64,000 nucleotides of DNA, taken from contig NW_027208203.1 in the NCBI RefSeq assembly GCF_964237555.1, forward strand, positions 496,001-560,000, in the 5' to 3' direction. Below are positions 11,661 through 22,892 of the stretch, piece by piece. The position numbers and the translations under genes were made by a program. The notes below the pieces were generated by a model. It worked only from the letters and a program-made list of their open reading frames with translations, had not been told where the DNA came from and did not search any database. This stretch comes from Oryctolagus cuniculus. Its lineage: Eukaryota; Chordata; Mammalia; Lagomorpha; Leporidae. Every line of letters begins with the position of its first letter. Within the stretch, counting starts at the first letter, position 1.

Positions 11661-12164
11661 GAATTTGCCAGAACCCTGAATTAGGGGTGTGGTGGAGGTG
11701 GTAGTGGTTGGCTTGAATGCACTTTATTTGTGAATTCTTCAAACACAGCTTCTCCCTACCCTTTTAGGCTTTAAGGTGATTGATGAGGACAGAGTCCCTC
11801 AGCTATGAAGTGACTGAATTTTGGAAACTATGTCCAGAACTCCACAGTGCATATTCAGGTGCTCTTCCTTCAGGCCTGCAGGTGGACAGCAAGAGCAACA
11901 GTAAGATATTAATTACTGTAGATACTCTCCTTTCTTTCCAGTAGACACACCAAAAGAGAATGGGAGATGTGTGCTTGAACAGTGGAACCAGTCAACATGC
12001 TAGGGTGAGCTGCCAGTACTTGGAGCTCAGGAGTGGACATGGAGAGCAAAACCTGCATTATTTGAGAACAGTTAGGTATTTTACTGTGAAAGGGAAATCA
12101 CTTAGATGTGAGCAAGACACCTTAAGAAAAGGTCTGTATATTTTTTATTTTCAATTTTTAAGGC
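11661..12164. other. unassigned intergenic sequence
   Basis: AT/GC-average sequence between the GC-rich block and a SINE pair. No feature recognised. Confidence 0.45.
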
Positions 12165-12477
12165 TTTTTTTTTTAATTTGACAGAGTTAGACAGTGAGAG
12201 AGAGAGACAGAGAGAAAGATCTTCCTTCATTGGTTCACCCCCCAAATGGCTGCTACAGCTGGAGCTACACCAATTCAAAGCCAGGAGCCAGGTGCTTCCT
12301 CCTGGTCTCCTATGTGGGTGCAGTGGCCCAAGCACTTGGATCATCCTCCATTGCCTTCCCAGGCCACAGCAGAGAGCTGCACTGGAAGAGAAGCAACCGG
12401 GACTAGAACCTGGCACCTATATGGGATGCTGGTGCCACAAGTGGAGGTTTAACCAAGTGAGCTATGGCACTGGCTCC
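12165..12477 (-). repeat. CSINE
   Basis: Reverse copy with a long T run (12165-12175) and a head complement ending GGCACTGGCTCC. Confidence 0.92.
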
Positions 12478-12480
12478 TGT

Positions 12481-12758
12481 GTATTTATTTTTGTTTATTT
12501 GAAAGGCAGAGAGAGCCCTTCCATTTACTGCTCATTCCTTAAATGTCTACAACAACCAGGCCTGGGTCTGGCTGAAGCCAGGAACTCAGTGTGGATCTCC
12601 CACATAAGTAGCAGGGACTCAAGTACTTGAGCCATCAGCTGCTGCCTCCCAGGGTTCTATTAGCAGGAAGCTAGAAACAGACACAGGGCTAGAACTTGGA
12701 CCCTAGGCATTCTGATTGGAATGTGGAAGGCTTTACCACTATGCCAAACACATGCTCC
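12481..12758 (-). repeat. CSINE, old copy
   Basis: Second reverse SINE immediately adjacent to the previous one and clearly more diverged (head complement ATGCCAAACACATGCTCC). The neighbours therefore inserted at different times. Confidence 0.85.
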
Positions 12759-13078
12759 AGTAAGGTGTTTCAACATGTTTGAAAATTTAAGAATGTGTTC
12801 TTAAATATATGCTCTTTATCTTGAAAATTTGCATAATCTTATATTCAGTTTCATATGATTCAATGTAAAATTTAGATACATGCTTTAACTCACCAATACA
12901 AACTTCAGTAATTTTTTCACTTAGAACCTTGAATATTAGCATTCATTCAGACTGAAGTTCACTCATAGGCTGGGAATTCTGACAAAGAGACAGTAGGGAG
13001 AAAAATCTAGATGTGTATCTGAGACCTAATTAGATTCTGAAGCTGACCGATAGAATCTGAGTAACTGTTGGGAGAGTC

Positions 13079-13565
13079 ACTTCATGTTGCTCCCCCTCTT
13101 CGTGGAGGAACGACACAAGACCCTGCGCTGTTCTTTGGTCTGCTCGGCCCTCCCCGGGTTTGCTGCTGGTTCTTCCCGGGTTGGCTACCGTCCCTTCCAC
13201 CTCTGTGGAAGGGCGGTTCCCCCTGCCACTTTCCCCACTTCCGCGGGGGAGCGGCACACCACTGGCCGGCTCTCTCGGGGGCTGCTCAGGTGTTCCTTCA
13301 GATAGATGTTCCTGGTGCATGTTGTCTCTCTCCTCCTTTATAGTCCTCTTCCACCAATCCCAACTCTGCTACCCACACGCCGAGTATGCTGCTCTCCTCC
13401 AATCAGGAGCAGGATCAGCTCCTGCAGGTCATCACTGAAGTTGGCGAGAGGCAGCTGCATAGAAGTTGTTACTCCCTTCTCAGCGCCATATTGTGGGAGA
13501 GCAGATGCATAGAATAAGTCTTAATTCCAGTAACAGTCTAGTCCGAGTTGCTCCCCACAACTTCA
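13079..13565 (-). mobile_element. solo LTR with 6-bp TSD
   Basis: A 475-bp retroviral LTR (13085-13559) on the minus strand, starting TGTGGGGAGCAAC and ending GGAGCAACA. Both sides carry the perfect 6-bp duplication ACTTCA (13079-13084 and 13560-13565). This shows a retroviral integration followed by LTR-LTR recombination. A TATAAA (complement at 13337-13342) marks the probable promoter. Six-base duplications are usual for class II (beta-like) elements. Unlike the related copies elsewhere in the window, its U5 end carries no extra primer-binding-site block, so it represents the simple LTR form. Confidence 0.95.
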
Positions 13566-14200
13566 TACTTCTCCCCTCTGTAATGAGAGGACTGTGTCAT
13601 TTGATGTTATGTAAATCTTATGTGAAGAGCCTTTTATAAATTCTGAAGTGCCATACAGAAGCATATTATACATTTACATATGTGTGAAAAAAGGCAATGT
13701 CAAAGGCATAGCTATTCCAGAGAGAAGTTAGGATTAGCTCAGTTTATAAGGGTGTAAGTACCATTAAATATCAACATATTTGAAACAGATTTATAGAGTA
13801 TGAAGTTCATGATAGATGTTTAATAAATGCATTCTGGATAATAAGCAAATATGGGAAATAATGCCACACCCATCAGCGTCTAAACTTTCAGACAGCTCCA
13901 TGCCATGGAAGTGCAGTGGTCCTTGTAAATTAACAAAAGTCAATCTGTGTATATCCATGGAAGCAACTGGTTTAAATGCAGGCTATACTAGAGGTTTTTG
14001 TGTTTAGTAAAATTACTTGATTTCTTTCATGAATGCTTTCAGACTGATAACTGATGATGAGTGGCAGACATTTTTTTTCTGAAAAGTATGTGGTTGAGAA
14101 ATATAAATATAAATATGTGTCTGAATATTTTTAAGCATTGAGACAATACCTGCAACTGTCAGAAGCCTTTTCCTCAAAAAGTTGCCATATTAATGCCTTT
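13566..14200. other. AT-rich unassigned sequence
   Basis: About 630 bp of AT-rich sequence downstream of the solo LTR. No recognised repeat or gene. Confidence 0.45.
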
Positions 14201-14500
14201 TCATTTATTTATTTAATGTATGTTTAGGTAAAAGGCAGAGAAGAGAGAATCTCTATCTTTCATCTGCTGGCTCACTTCCAGATGGCCACAGTAGCTGGGG
14301 CTAAGACAGGCCAAAGCCAGGAGCCTGGAACTCTGAGTCTCCCATGTGGGTGCAGGAACCCAAACACCTGGGCAGTCTTTGCTGCTATCCCAATCAAGGA
14401 ATTGGATAAGAAGTGAAGCAGGTGCGTCTCAAAGCAGTGCTCATAAGGCATGCTGCTGTTGCACTGGGTGACTTACCCCTCTGTGCCACAATGCTGGCCC
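14201..14500 (-). repeat. CSINE
   Basis: Reverse, diverged copy. The head complement reads CTGTGCCACAATGCTGGCCC. Confidence 0.9.
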
Positions 14501-14858
14501 TGGGCTGATGACATATTTAAGTGCTGCCACTGGCTTTTGGCTAAATAGGATAGTTTAACATGTTTTCCACTCTGTGGAAGAGGAACAAATAAGGCAGTGG
14601 GTTGTAAAAGTTGCTCAAGGAAACCACAGCTTGAGAAAGATGGATCAACTCACCTTGCAATTTCCACGTTACATCTATACCACCTTTTGCTGGACAAACA
14701 TCTGATTGTATGCCCTAGTGGTGGAGGTTCTCAGGGTGCTGGAACTTTTTGTAATTTTTTAAAATTACAGAAGATTACAGAAGGTGGCAAACAAACAAAA
14801 ATTTACAAACTGCTGCCAATACCAAGAGGAGATTATTGAGAGTACAAGGTCACCTGTT
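14501..14858. other. unassigned intergenic sequence
   Basis: No recognised element. An 80-codon plus-strand frame (14597-14839) has no motif and no visible splice context. Confidence 0.45.
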
Positions 14859-15186
14859 GGAGCCAGCACTGTGGTATACCAGGTTAAAGCCCTGGTCTGA
14901 AATGCAGGCATCCCGTATGAGTGCTGTTTAGAGTCCTGACTACTCCACTTCTGATCCAGCTCACTGCTAATGCACCTGGAAAAGCATCAGAGGATGGCCC
15001 AAGTCCTTGGGCCCTTTTGCCCATGTGGGAGACCTGAAGAAGCTCCTGGCTCCTGGCTCCTGGCTTCAGATTCGTTCAGCTGTGGCCATTGTAGCCATTT
15101 GGGGAGTGAACCAGCAGACAGAAGATTCTCTCTCTCTCTCTCTCCCTATAACATTTTCAAATAAGTAAAATCTTTTTTTAAAAAAA
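14859..15186 (+). repeat. CSINE
   Basis: Head GGAGCCAGCACTGTGGTATA. The body contains a small tandem repeat of GCTCCTG around 15039-15062. Tail is present. Confidence 0.93.
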
Positions 15187-15242
15187 GGTATACTGCCATA
15201 CTTCTTTCTTCCCTGTTAATTACTAGGAATTAAAAATTGTCA

Positions 15243-15436
15243 TGGAGCCAGCACTGTGGCAGAGTGGGTTATACTAACATCTGCAGCACCAGCATCCCAT
15301 ATGGGCACTGATTGGCTGTTCTACTTCTGATCCAGCTCCCTGCTAACATGCCCTGGGAAAGCAGCGAAATATGGCACAAGTGCTTGGGCCCTGCACCCAA
15401 GCAAGAGACCTAGAAGAAGTTTCCCTGATCCCTAGC
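15243..15436 (+). repeat. CSINE, 3' part missing
   Basis: Head and first two thirds of a plus-strand copy. It stops at CCCTAGC exactly where a reverse SINE begins, so its tail was probably displaced by that insertion or by recombination between the inverted copies. Confidence 0.85.
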
Positions 15437-15763
15437 TTTTTTTTTTAAGATTTATTTTATTTATTTGAAAGAGTTACAGAGAGAGGTAGGCAGAGAGAGA
15501 GAAGTCTTCCATCTGCTGGCTCACTCCCTGGATGGCTGCAACAGGCAGAACTACGCCAATCCGAAGCCAGGAGCTAGGAGCTTCTTCCAAGTCTGCCACA
15601 TGGGTTCAGGGGCCCAAGGACTTGGGCCATCTTCTACTGATTTCCCAGGCCATAGCAGAGAGCTGGATCAGAAGTAGAGCAGCCAGGACTAGAACCAGCA
15701 CCCATATGGGATGCTGGCACTTCAGGCCAGGGCTTTAACCCACTGCACCACAGCACAGGCTCC
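15437..15763 (-). repeat. CSINE inserted in another SINE
   Basis: Full-length reverse copy whose T run (15437-15446) abuts the interrupted plus-strand SINE. The two form an imperfect inverted repeat. Another 40-bp head complement (15764-15803) follows, so at least three SINE pieces meet here. Confidence 0.9.
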
Positions 15764-15976
15764 ATGCAGGCAGTGTCTTAACTCACACCACAACACTGGC
15801 ACTAAGTGGTTACTTTTTACAAAGGGAAAACAAAACAAAACAAAAACTAGGAAATTAAATGCCATGGGCAAAAGATGTGATGAGAGGAAAAAATGAAAAC
15901 TTTTAATACCTAGTGGTTGGTCATATGAAAGAAGTGTGACACTTACCTTTATTATTACCTTTAGTCCAGTTTGAGT

Positions 15977-16275
15977 TTCTTTTTTTTTTTTCTTAATTGT
16001 GAGGCAGAGGGAGAGAGAATGAGAATGTACTCTGATTCTCTGGTTTACTCCCCAGAATGCCTGCAACAGCCAGAACTGGGTCAGGCTGAAGCCAGGAGTG
16101 TGAACTCAATCTTAATCTCCCATGTGTGGGAAGAAACCTGAATACTTGAGCCACCAGTGCTGCCTTATGGGATCAGTATTAGCAGGAAGCTGGAGTTAGG
16201 AACCAGAGCTAGGCGCTGAACCCCAGTACTATGATGTAGGACTTGGACATCTCAATTGCTGGGTGCTTTAACTGG
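15977..16275 (-). repeat. CSINE, old copy
   Basis: T run at 15979-15992, then a diverged reverse body. The head complement is barely recognisable (GGGTGCTTTAACTGG). Confidence 0.82.
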
Positions 16276-16509
16276 AAAAATGTTCATCAAAGAATATGAC
16301 CCCACAAGATTCTGTACCTACTCATAATAGGATTTGAGATGTAAAAATCATGATTAATTTCTTGCAATACAATTTACATAGTCAGAAGCAAAGAAAAAAT
16401 TAACATTTTATTTTTGTCCTGAATGAATCAGAGTTTAAAACTAATACTTGACTTGTATGTCAGAGGAGTTAATGACTTAACCAACTCTTCCATTAGAAAT
16501 ACTACATTT

Positions 16510-16753
16510 GGGGCTGGCACTGTGGTGTGGCCTGAAGCGCTGGCATCCCATATCGGCACCAGTTCAAAACCCAGCTGCTCCACTTCCCATCCAGCTCTTG
16601 GCTGTGGCCTAGAAAAGCAGTAGAAGATGGCCCAAGTCCTTGGGCCCCTGCACCCACATGGTAGACCTGGAAGAAGCTCCTGGCTCCTGGGTTCAGATCA
16701 GCACAGCTCCAGCCATTGTGGCCAGTCGGGGAATGAATCATCGGGTGGAAGAC

Positions 16754-16787
<34 letters not shown>

Positions 16788-16851
16788 TTCTCCCTCTGCT
16801 TCTCCTCTCTCTGTGTAACTCTGACTTTCAAATAAATAAAACTTGAAAAAA
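16510..16851 (+). repeat. CSINE with TSD and (TCTG)n/(TC)n tract
   Basis: The target-site repeat AGAAATACTA is visible at 16495-16504 and 16852-16861. The CT-rich region has expanded into TCTG and TC microsatellites (16757-16790). The head lacks the usual TTAAGCC-type segment. Confidence 0.92.
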
Positions 16852-16982
16852 AGAAATACTATGTTGTATACTTCTATGGTTATACTTGAGATTCATTTGT
16901 AGTATAGAGTATGCTGTACTTCAAAGCCAGTAGGGCCTCCTTAAAACTAATAGTTCCCTCTTTACTAAGACATCTGGGGAAG

Positions 16983-17235
16983 ACAGTTTGGAATAGTGAT
17001 TAAGATGTCGCTTGGAATGCCTAGGTTCAGGTCCCAACTCTGCTTCTGATTCCAGCTTTTTGTTAATGTGTATCCCAGAGATAGCAGTGATGGTTTAAGT
17101 ATGTGGGTTCCTGCCACCCATGTGGGAGACCCAAATTGAGCTACCAGCTCCTGACTTCAGCTTAGCCCAGCTCCAGCTATTGTAGGCATTTGGGGAGTGA
17201 ATCAGCAGATGGAAGATCTCTGTTGGTCTGCCAAT
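16983..17235 (+). repeat. CSINE, old copy
   Basis: Diverged head (GTTTGGAATAGTGATTAAG) and body phrases. The CT-rich tract and tail are mostly lost. Confidence 0.8.
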
Positions 17236-17489
17236 CTAGATTTTCTTTTGAAACCTAAAATGGAGAGTCATGGAGTTTTATTTCCTTTTCTGAATAAAAA
17301 TCATTAACACAGTAATATATCTCAAATTTTCTGTATTATTAGTCCTGTAAGTTAAAGGGCCATAAATAAATATGAGGTATAAATTAACAGTTGGTTTCTG
17401 GCCTGTTCTGGTTGCTTCTCTTTTCTTGTGCAGAGAATACCATGGAGAGGAGGTGATTATAACAACTTCCTTATAAAAGCAGTTACAGC

Positions 17490-18153
17490 TGGGGCACCTG
17501 AAGAAGACTTCAGGATGGCTGAGCAGTTCCCCTTGGGTGGTTTGGGAGTTGCCATGGCTACTGCTTCATGCACTCCCTGAGGAAGATGCTGGCCACTGTC
17601 TCCCGCATATTATCTGGCACTGCCCAGAAGCCGGCAAGGAGAGTGCTGATGGCATCCTGCAACTTTGCAAATGATGCTACATTCAAGATTAAGAAATGTG
17701 ACCTTCACCAGCTGGGATAGGGCCCTCCTTTCATGACAGTACTCACCAGAGAGGATGGGCTCCAATATTACAGGATGATGCAGACTGTGCGCCAAATGGA
17801 GTTAAAGGCAGATCGGCTATATAAGCAGAAGGTTATCCGTGGTTTCTGTCACTTGTGTGATGGTCAGGAAGCTTGCTGTGTGGGCCTGGAGGCTGGAATA
17901 AATCCCAGCAACCACCTCATCACGGCCTTTCAGGCTCATGGCTTTACCTTCACTCAGGGCCTTTCTGTCTGTGAGATTCTCACAGAGCTTATGGGGTGAA
18001 GAGGAGGCTGTGCTAAGGGGAAAGGAGGATCAATACATATGTATGCCAAGAACTTCTATAGGGGCAATGGCATCATGGGTGCTCAGGTGCCCCTGGGACC
18101 TGGGATTGCCCTGGCCTATAAGTACAATGGGAAAGATGATGTCTGTTTGACTG
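17490..18153 (+). pseudogene. processed pseudogene of PDHA1, 3'-truncated
   Basis: PDHA1 encodes the E1-alpha subunit of the mitochondrial pyruvate dehydrogenase complex. From 17577 the sequence follows PDHA1 from the transit peptide (MLATVSRILSG) through CDLHQL, TVLTREDGLQYYRMMQTV, RGFCHLCDGQEACCVGLEAG and AHGFTFT to YNGKDDVCLT. The introns of the X-linked gene are absent, so it is a retrocopy. Defects: the start ATG is CTG (17577-17579), a TAG interrupts HRLEEG (17718-17720) and a TGA replaces an Arg codon (17997-17999). Similarity stops near 18153, just before the thiamine-diphosphate-binding GDG motif and in mid-exon, with no poly(A) tail. About half the coding sequence is missing. It resembles PDHA1 more than testis PDHA2 (AHGFTFT, ITAF). 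Confidence 0.95.
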
Positions 18154-18955
18154 TAAGTAGCTAAAGTGGTAGATGGTGTGGGCTCATCACGTATTAACAT
18201 CAGAGATAGCCTGGGTAGGGATTCCAACTGTTCACTTTCAATGTTTCTTTTTAAAATTCAGTTAGAGTTGAAAATAATGGCAATTCATTATTGTTTTATA
18301 AACTTTCTTTGAAAGCATTTTTATTGGTTAAATAAGTTAGGTCAAGAGCAGGTGTCCAGCTAATCTTCATATTAGAACTTTAAAGACTAGAGGAACTAAT
18401 GATCTATGCCTCTCTAATGATTGAGTTGATCTCAATGTTTTCAGAATTGCCAAAGCACAGATGCATGTTAAAGAGATTAGGAAAAGAAAACAACCAAATA
18501 AAGAGAAGCACATTGCAGTCAAATATGTCACATGTCTCTACATCTCAATAAGGATGATGACTCTTTTGTGCAGAGTTAGATGTCACTGAAAAGCCTATGA
18601 TCAAAAATAGTTGCTATGGTTGACAGGTGAGACCACAAAGTGGAAGAAGTCTAATCTTGAGCCGCACATATGTTTGAGAAACATCCTAGTGACCATTTAT
18701 TTACAGCAACAAGCTTGGTCATTCATTAGTAACCAAAGCAGGAAGAAGTCATCTGACATTAGTGTATACATTTATTCATTTCTACTTGAATTTACAAACT
18801 CTTGAAAGATTTAGTTGTTAGATGTCTATGCTTGTTCAGAAAATGATAAGTAAATTTTATTTAGAATATTATTAGTGAAGAAATTTAGTATATGTTATCA
18901 TATACATTTTTCATATTTTCTTGAGGAGGATAGAACATTTATTATTATTAATCCT
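18154..18955. other. AT-rich unassigned sequence
   Basis: About 800 bp, AT-rich. I searched for the missing distal half of PDHA1 and did not see it. No other element recognised. Confidence 0.5.
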
Positions 18956-19280
18956 AGGGGCTGGCACTGTGGCATAATGGGCAAAGCCAGTGCCTGCAGT
19001 GCTAGCATCCTGTATGGGTGCCAGTTTGAGACTTGGATGCTCCACTTCCAATCCAGCTCTCTGTTTTGATCTGGGAAAGCAGTAGATGATGGCCCAAGCC
19101 CCTGAGCCCCTGCAGCTGCATAGGAGACTGAGAGAAAGCTCCTGGCTTCTGGCTTCAGGTCAGCACAGCTCCGGCCATTGCAGCCAATTGAGGAGTGAAC
19201 CAGCGGATGGAAGACCTCTCTCTCTGCCTCTCCTTCTATCTCTTATAACTTGACTTTAAAATAATAAATAAATTTTAAAA
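18956..19280 (+). repeat. CSINE with 13-bp TSD
   Basis: Full-length copy flanked by TATTATTAATCCT (18943-18955 and 19281-19293). The well-kept duplication suggests a fairly recent insertion. Confidence 0.95.
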
Positions 19281-20140
19281 TATTATTAATCCTGACTATC
19301 AGCACTGCTGAACAGAGAGAGCTTGTTCAGTGTTTATGGATAGGGCTGTTGGGTGGGCTGGGCCCCTTTGCAGAGGCTGCTCTGGAATCAGGGTCAAGAA
19401 TACCAAAGGCCGGTCACCCACTGAGTGGAAGCTGAGCCACGGGAGCCACTGGACCCGCCAGACCCGCCAGACCCGCCGGAGCTGCAGAGTCTGTGCACCA
19501 GCGCTGGAAGGGGGGTGAGACCAAAACCTCTTGGTAACCCGAGACATAGGCAGGGAAAGGCAGAAAGAGCCTTCAGAGAATAAGGCCTGAAACCCCATTG
19601 GGGAAAGTTCACCAGGCTGGCTGGAGGAGAGAAAATAATTGAATAAATAAGGGGAACCGGCATGGGCATTTAACCTCTCTCTCCACTCACCTTACAAAGC
19701 CTAGCAAGACAAAGGGCAGGTGCCATTTTACATAAGTAAAGCGGTGCACGCCATTTTGCATAGGTAAAGCAGGTGCCCCTCATTAGCCAAGCAGGAAAAC
19801 CTGACTCTTGTAAGCAAATGAATACCCACAGGGGCCAGATTTCATACATCAACTACTCTCAATTCCACTCAGCTGTGTGGAATTACTTCCCGATTCAAAA
19901 AAAAAAAAAAAAAGCGAGCGAGAGCGAGCAAGAGAACAATCAGGGTGAATCACCTTTGGCACACCCTAAACCCTGTAGAAACAGAGCTCTCTGGCCACAC
20001 CCATCACAGCCTCTAAGGATCCATCAAAAGCAGACAGTCCTCTTAATAAAGAGTCACAGTATAACGAGAAAAAAACAAATAATATCTCTAATATGCCAAA
20101 CAAACACAAAGGCTGAGGTAACAAGAACAAGGAAGACACT

Positions 20141-21148
20141 ATGACGCCCCCAAATGAAATAGACACCCCAATTCAAGATTATGAAGATGATGACATAGAA
20201 GAAATGCAAGAAGCAGATCTCAAAAAATTGATAAGAACATTAAGAAGTTCTCAAAAACAAATTCTCGAACTACAGAAATCCTTAATGGACAAGATAGAAA
20301 ATCTCTCTCATGAAAAGGAAATATTAAGGAGGAATCAAAATGAAATGAAACAACTAGTAGAAAATGAAACTGTGATAGTGACGAGAAATCATAATGAAAT
20401 GAAAAATTCAATAGATCAAATGACAAACACATTAGAGAGCCTTAAAAACAGAATGGGTGAAGCAGAAGAGAGAATATCAGACTTAGAAGACAGAGCACAG
20501 GAAAATATACAATCAAACCAAAGAAAAGAAGAGGAAATTAGAACTCTAAAAAATATTGTTGGGAATCATCAGGATACTATTAAAAGACCCAACATTCGGG
20601 TTCTAGGAGTTCCTGAAGGCATGGAGAGGGAGAAAGGATTAGAAGGCCTTTTTAGTGAGATACTAGCAGAGAACTTTCTGAGTTTGGAGAAGGACAGAGA
20701 CATCCTAGTACAGGAAGCTCATAGAACCCCCAGTAAACATGACCAAAAGAGATCCTCACCACAACACCTGGTAATTAAACTCACCAGAGTGAAACATAAA
20801 GAAAAGATCCTAAAATGTGCAAGAGAGAAACGTCAGATTACTCTCAGAGGATCTCCAATCAGAATCACAGCTGACTTCTCATCAGAAACCCTACAAGCTA
20901 GGAGGGAATGGCGAGACATAGCACAGGTTCTAAGAGAGAAAAAATGCCATCCCAGAATATTATATCCTGCTAAGCTCTCATTTGTGAATGAAGGTGAAAT
21001 AAAGACCATTCACAACAAACAGAAATTGAAAGAATTTGTCGCCACTCGTCCAGCTCTGCAAAAGATGCTTAAAGATGTGTTACACACAGAGACACAGAAA
21101 CACGGTCATCAATATGAAAGAAGGGAAAGGAAGAAGACCTACCAGTAA
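20141..21148 (+). CDS. LINE-1 ORF1p, full length and open
   Basis: 335 codons, uninterrupted. ORF1p is the trimeric RNA-binding chaperone of the L1 ribonucleoprotein. Residues ~25-150 are Glu/Lys/Gln-rich with heptad character (ESLKNRMGEAEERISDLEDR), the coiled coil. Residues ~150-245 form the RRM-like domain (RVLGVPEGMEREKGLEGLF). Residues ~250-330 form the C-terminal domain (ETLQARREWRDI, RILYPAKLSF, TRPALQKML). Length and order match mammalian ORF1p. The ATG follows an A-rich stretch and is the conserved start (MTPPNE here, MMPPNK in the copy at 34.4 kb). Its own ORF2 is dead, so the element cannot retrotranspose autonomously. Whether the protein is made is unknown. Confidence 0.9.
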   Translation: MTPPNEIDTPIQDYEDDDIEEMQEADLKKLIRTLRSSQKQILELQKSLMDKIENLSHEKEILRRNQNEMKQLVENETVIVTRNHNEMKNSIDQMTNTLESLKNRMGEAEERISDLEDRAQENIQSNQRKEEEIRTLKNIVGNHQDTIKRPNIRVLGVPEGMEREKGLEGLFSEILAENFLSLEKDRDILVQEAHRTPSKHDQKRSSPQHLVIKLTRVKHKEKILKCAREKRQITLRGSPIRITADFSSETLQARREWRDIAQVLREKKCHPRILYPAKLSFVNEGEIKTIHNKQKLKEFVATRPALQKMLKDVLHTETQKHGHQYERRERKKTYQ

Positions 21149-21195
21149 AAGAGCATGGGAAGCTCAAAGCATATATTAGAACTTATCTTTGGCAA

Positions 21196-22892
21196 ATGGC
21201 AGGGCAAAGTCACTATGTATCAATAGTCACATTAAACGTGAATGGACTTAACTCATCAGTTAAAAGACACCGATTGGCTGACTGGCTTAAGGAACAAAAC
21301 CTATCTATTTGCTGCTTACAAGAAACACATCTTTCCAACAAAGATCCATACAGACTGAAAGTGAAAGGCTGGAAGAAGATATACCGTGCCAACAGAAATG
21401 AAAAAAGAGCGGGCGTAGCCATAAATATTACCACAAAAAATGTTAGGAGAGACAAAGAGGGACACTATATAATGATTAAGGGATCAATTCAACAGGAAGA
21501 TATAACGATTATCAATGTATATGCACCTAATTACAGGGCACCGGTTTATTTAAAAGATTTGTTAAGGGACTTAAAGGGAGACTTAGACTCCAATACAATA
21601 ATACTGGGGGACTTCAATACCCCACTCTCAGAAATAGACAGATCAACAAGACAGAAGATCAACAAGGAGACAGTAGATTTAAATGACACTATAGCCCAAA
21701 TGGATCTAACATATCTACAGAACTTTTCATCCTACACAGAAAGCATTTACATTCCTCTCAGCAGTACATGGAACCTTCTCTAGGATTGACCACATACTAG
21801 GCCATAAAGCAAGTCTCAGCAAATTTAAAAGAATTAGAATCATACCATGCAGCTTCTCAGACTATAAAGGAATGAAGTTGGAAATTAGCAACTCAGGAAT
21901 CCCTAAAGCATATGCAAACGCATGGAGATTGAACAACATGCTCCTGAATGAACAATGGGTCACAGAAGAAATTAAAAGAGAAATCAAAAAGTTTCTGGAA
22001 GTAAATGAGGATAACAGCACAACATACCAAAACTTATGGGATACAGCAAAAGCAGTGTTAAGAGGAAAGTTTATATCAATAGGTGCCTACATCAAGAAAT
22101 TGGAAAGGCACCAAATAGATGAGCTTTCACTGCATCTCAAGGATCTAGAAAATCTGCAGCAAACCAGACCCAAATCTAGTAGGAGAAGAGAAATAATTAA
22201 AATAAAAGAAGAAATCAACAGGATTGAATCAAAAAAAATTACAAAAAATCAGCCAAGTGAAGAGCTGGTTTTTTGAAAAAATAAACAAAATTGACACCAC
22301 ATTGGCACAACTAACTAAAAAAAGAAAAGACCAAATAAATAAAATCAGAGATGAAAAAGAAAATGTAACCACAGACACCAGAGAAATAAAAAGAATCATC
22401 AGAAATTACTACTAGGACCTATATGCCAGCAAACAGGGAAGCCTATCAGAAATGGATAGATTCCTGGACACATGCAACCTACCTAAATTGAACCAGGAAG
22501 ACATAGAAAACCTAAACAGACCCATAACTGAGACAGAAATTGAAGCCGTAATAAAGGCCCTCCCAACAAAGAAAAGCCCAGGACCAGATGGATTCACTGC
22601 TGAATTCTACCAGACATTTAAAGAAGAACTAACTCCAATTCTTCTCAAACTATTCAGAACAATCGAAAAAGAGGGAATCCTCCCAAACTCTTTCTATGAA
22701 GCCAGCATCACCTTTATTCCTAAGCCGGAAAAAGATGAAGCTTTGAAAGAGAATTACAGACCAATATCCCTGATGAACATAGATGCAAAAATCCTCAATA
22801 AAATTCTCACCAATAGAATACAACAACACATCAGAAAGATCATCCATCCAGACCAAGTGGAATTTATCCCTGGTATACAGAGATGTTTCAAC
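21196..22892 (+). pseudogene. LINE-1 ORF2 fragment (endonuclease plus part of RT)
   Basis: Begins MAGQSHYVSIVTLNVNGLN, the start of the apurinic-like endonuclease, with QETHLSNKD and INVYAPNYRAP visible. A gap of roughly 18 bp near 21430 stays in frame. A frameshift near 21725 (ACTTTTCATCC where the other copy has ACTTTCAATC) ends the frame at 21783. Later segments are open in other frames: 21872-22276, and 22452-22913 with PTKKSPGPDGFTAEFYQTF, the reverse-transcriptase entry region. The reading is lost at about 22892, inside the fingers/palm part of RT, where sequence jumps to the 3' UTR. Catalytic FADD, thumb and zinc-knuckle parts are absent. Confidence 0.93.

Noticed and set aside
16502..16831. 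109-codon and similar frames on the antisense of SINEs
   Set aside because: The repetitive 'LGPSSTAFPGHSRELDWKR'-like translations recur at many CSINE loci and are translations of the SINE body.
18145..18160. GTAAGTAG at the PDHA break as a real splice donor
   Set aside because: The upstream exons are already joined without introns, and the position is in the middle of a PDHA1 exon, so this is coincidence.
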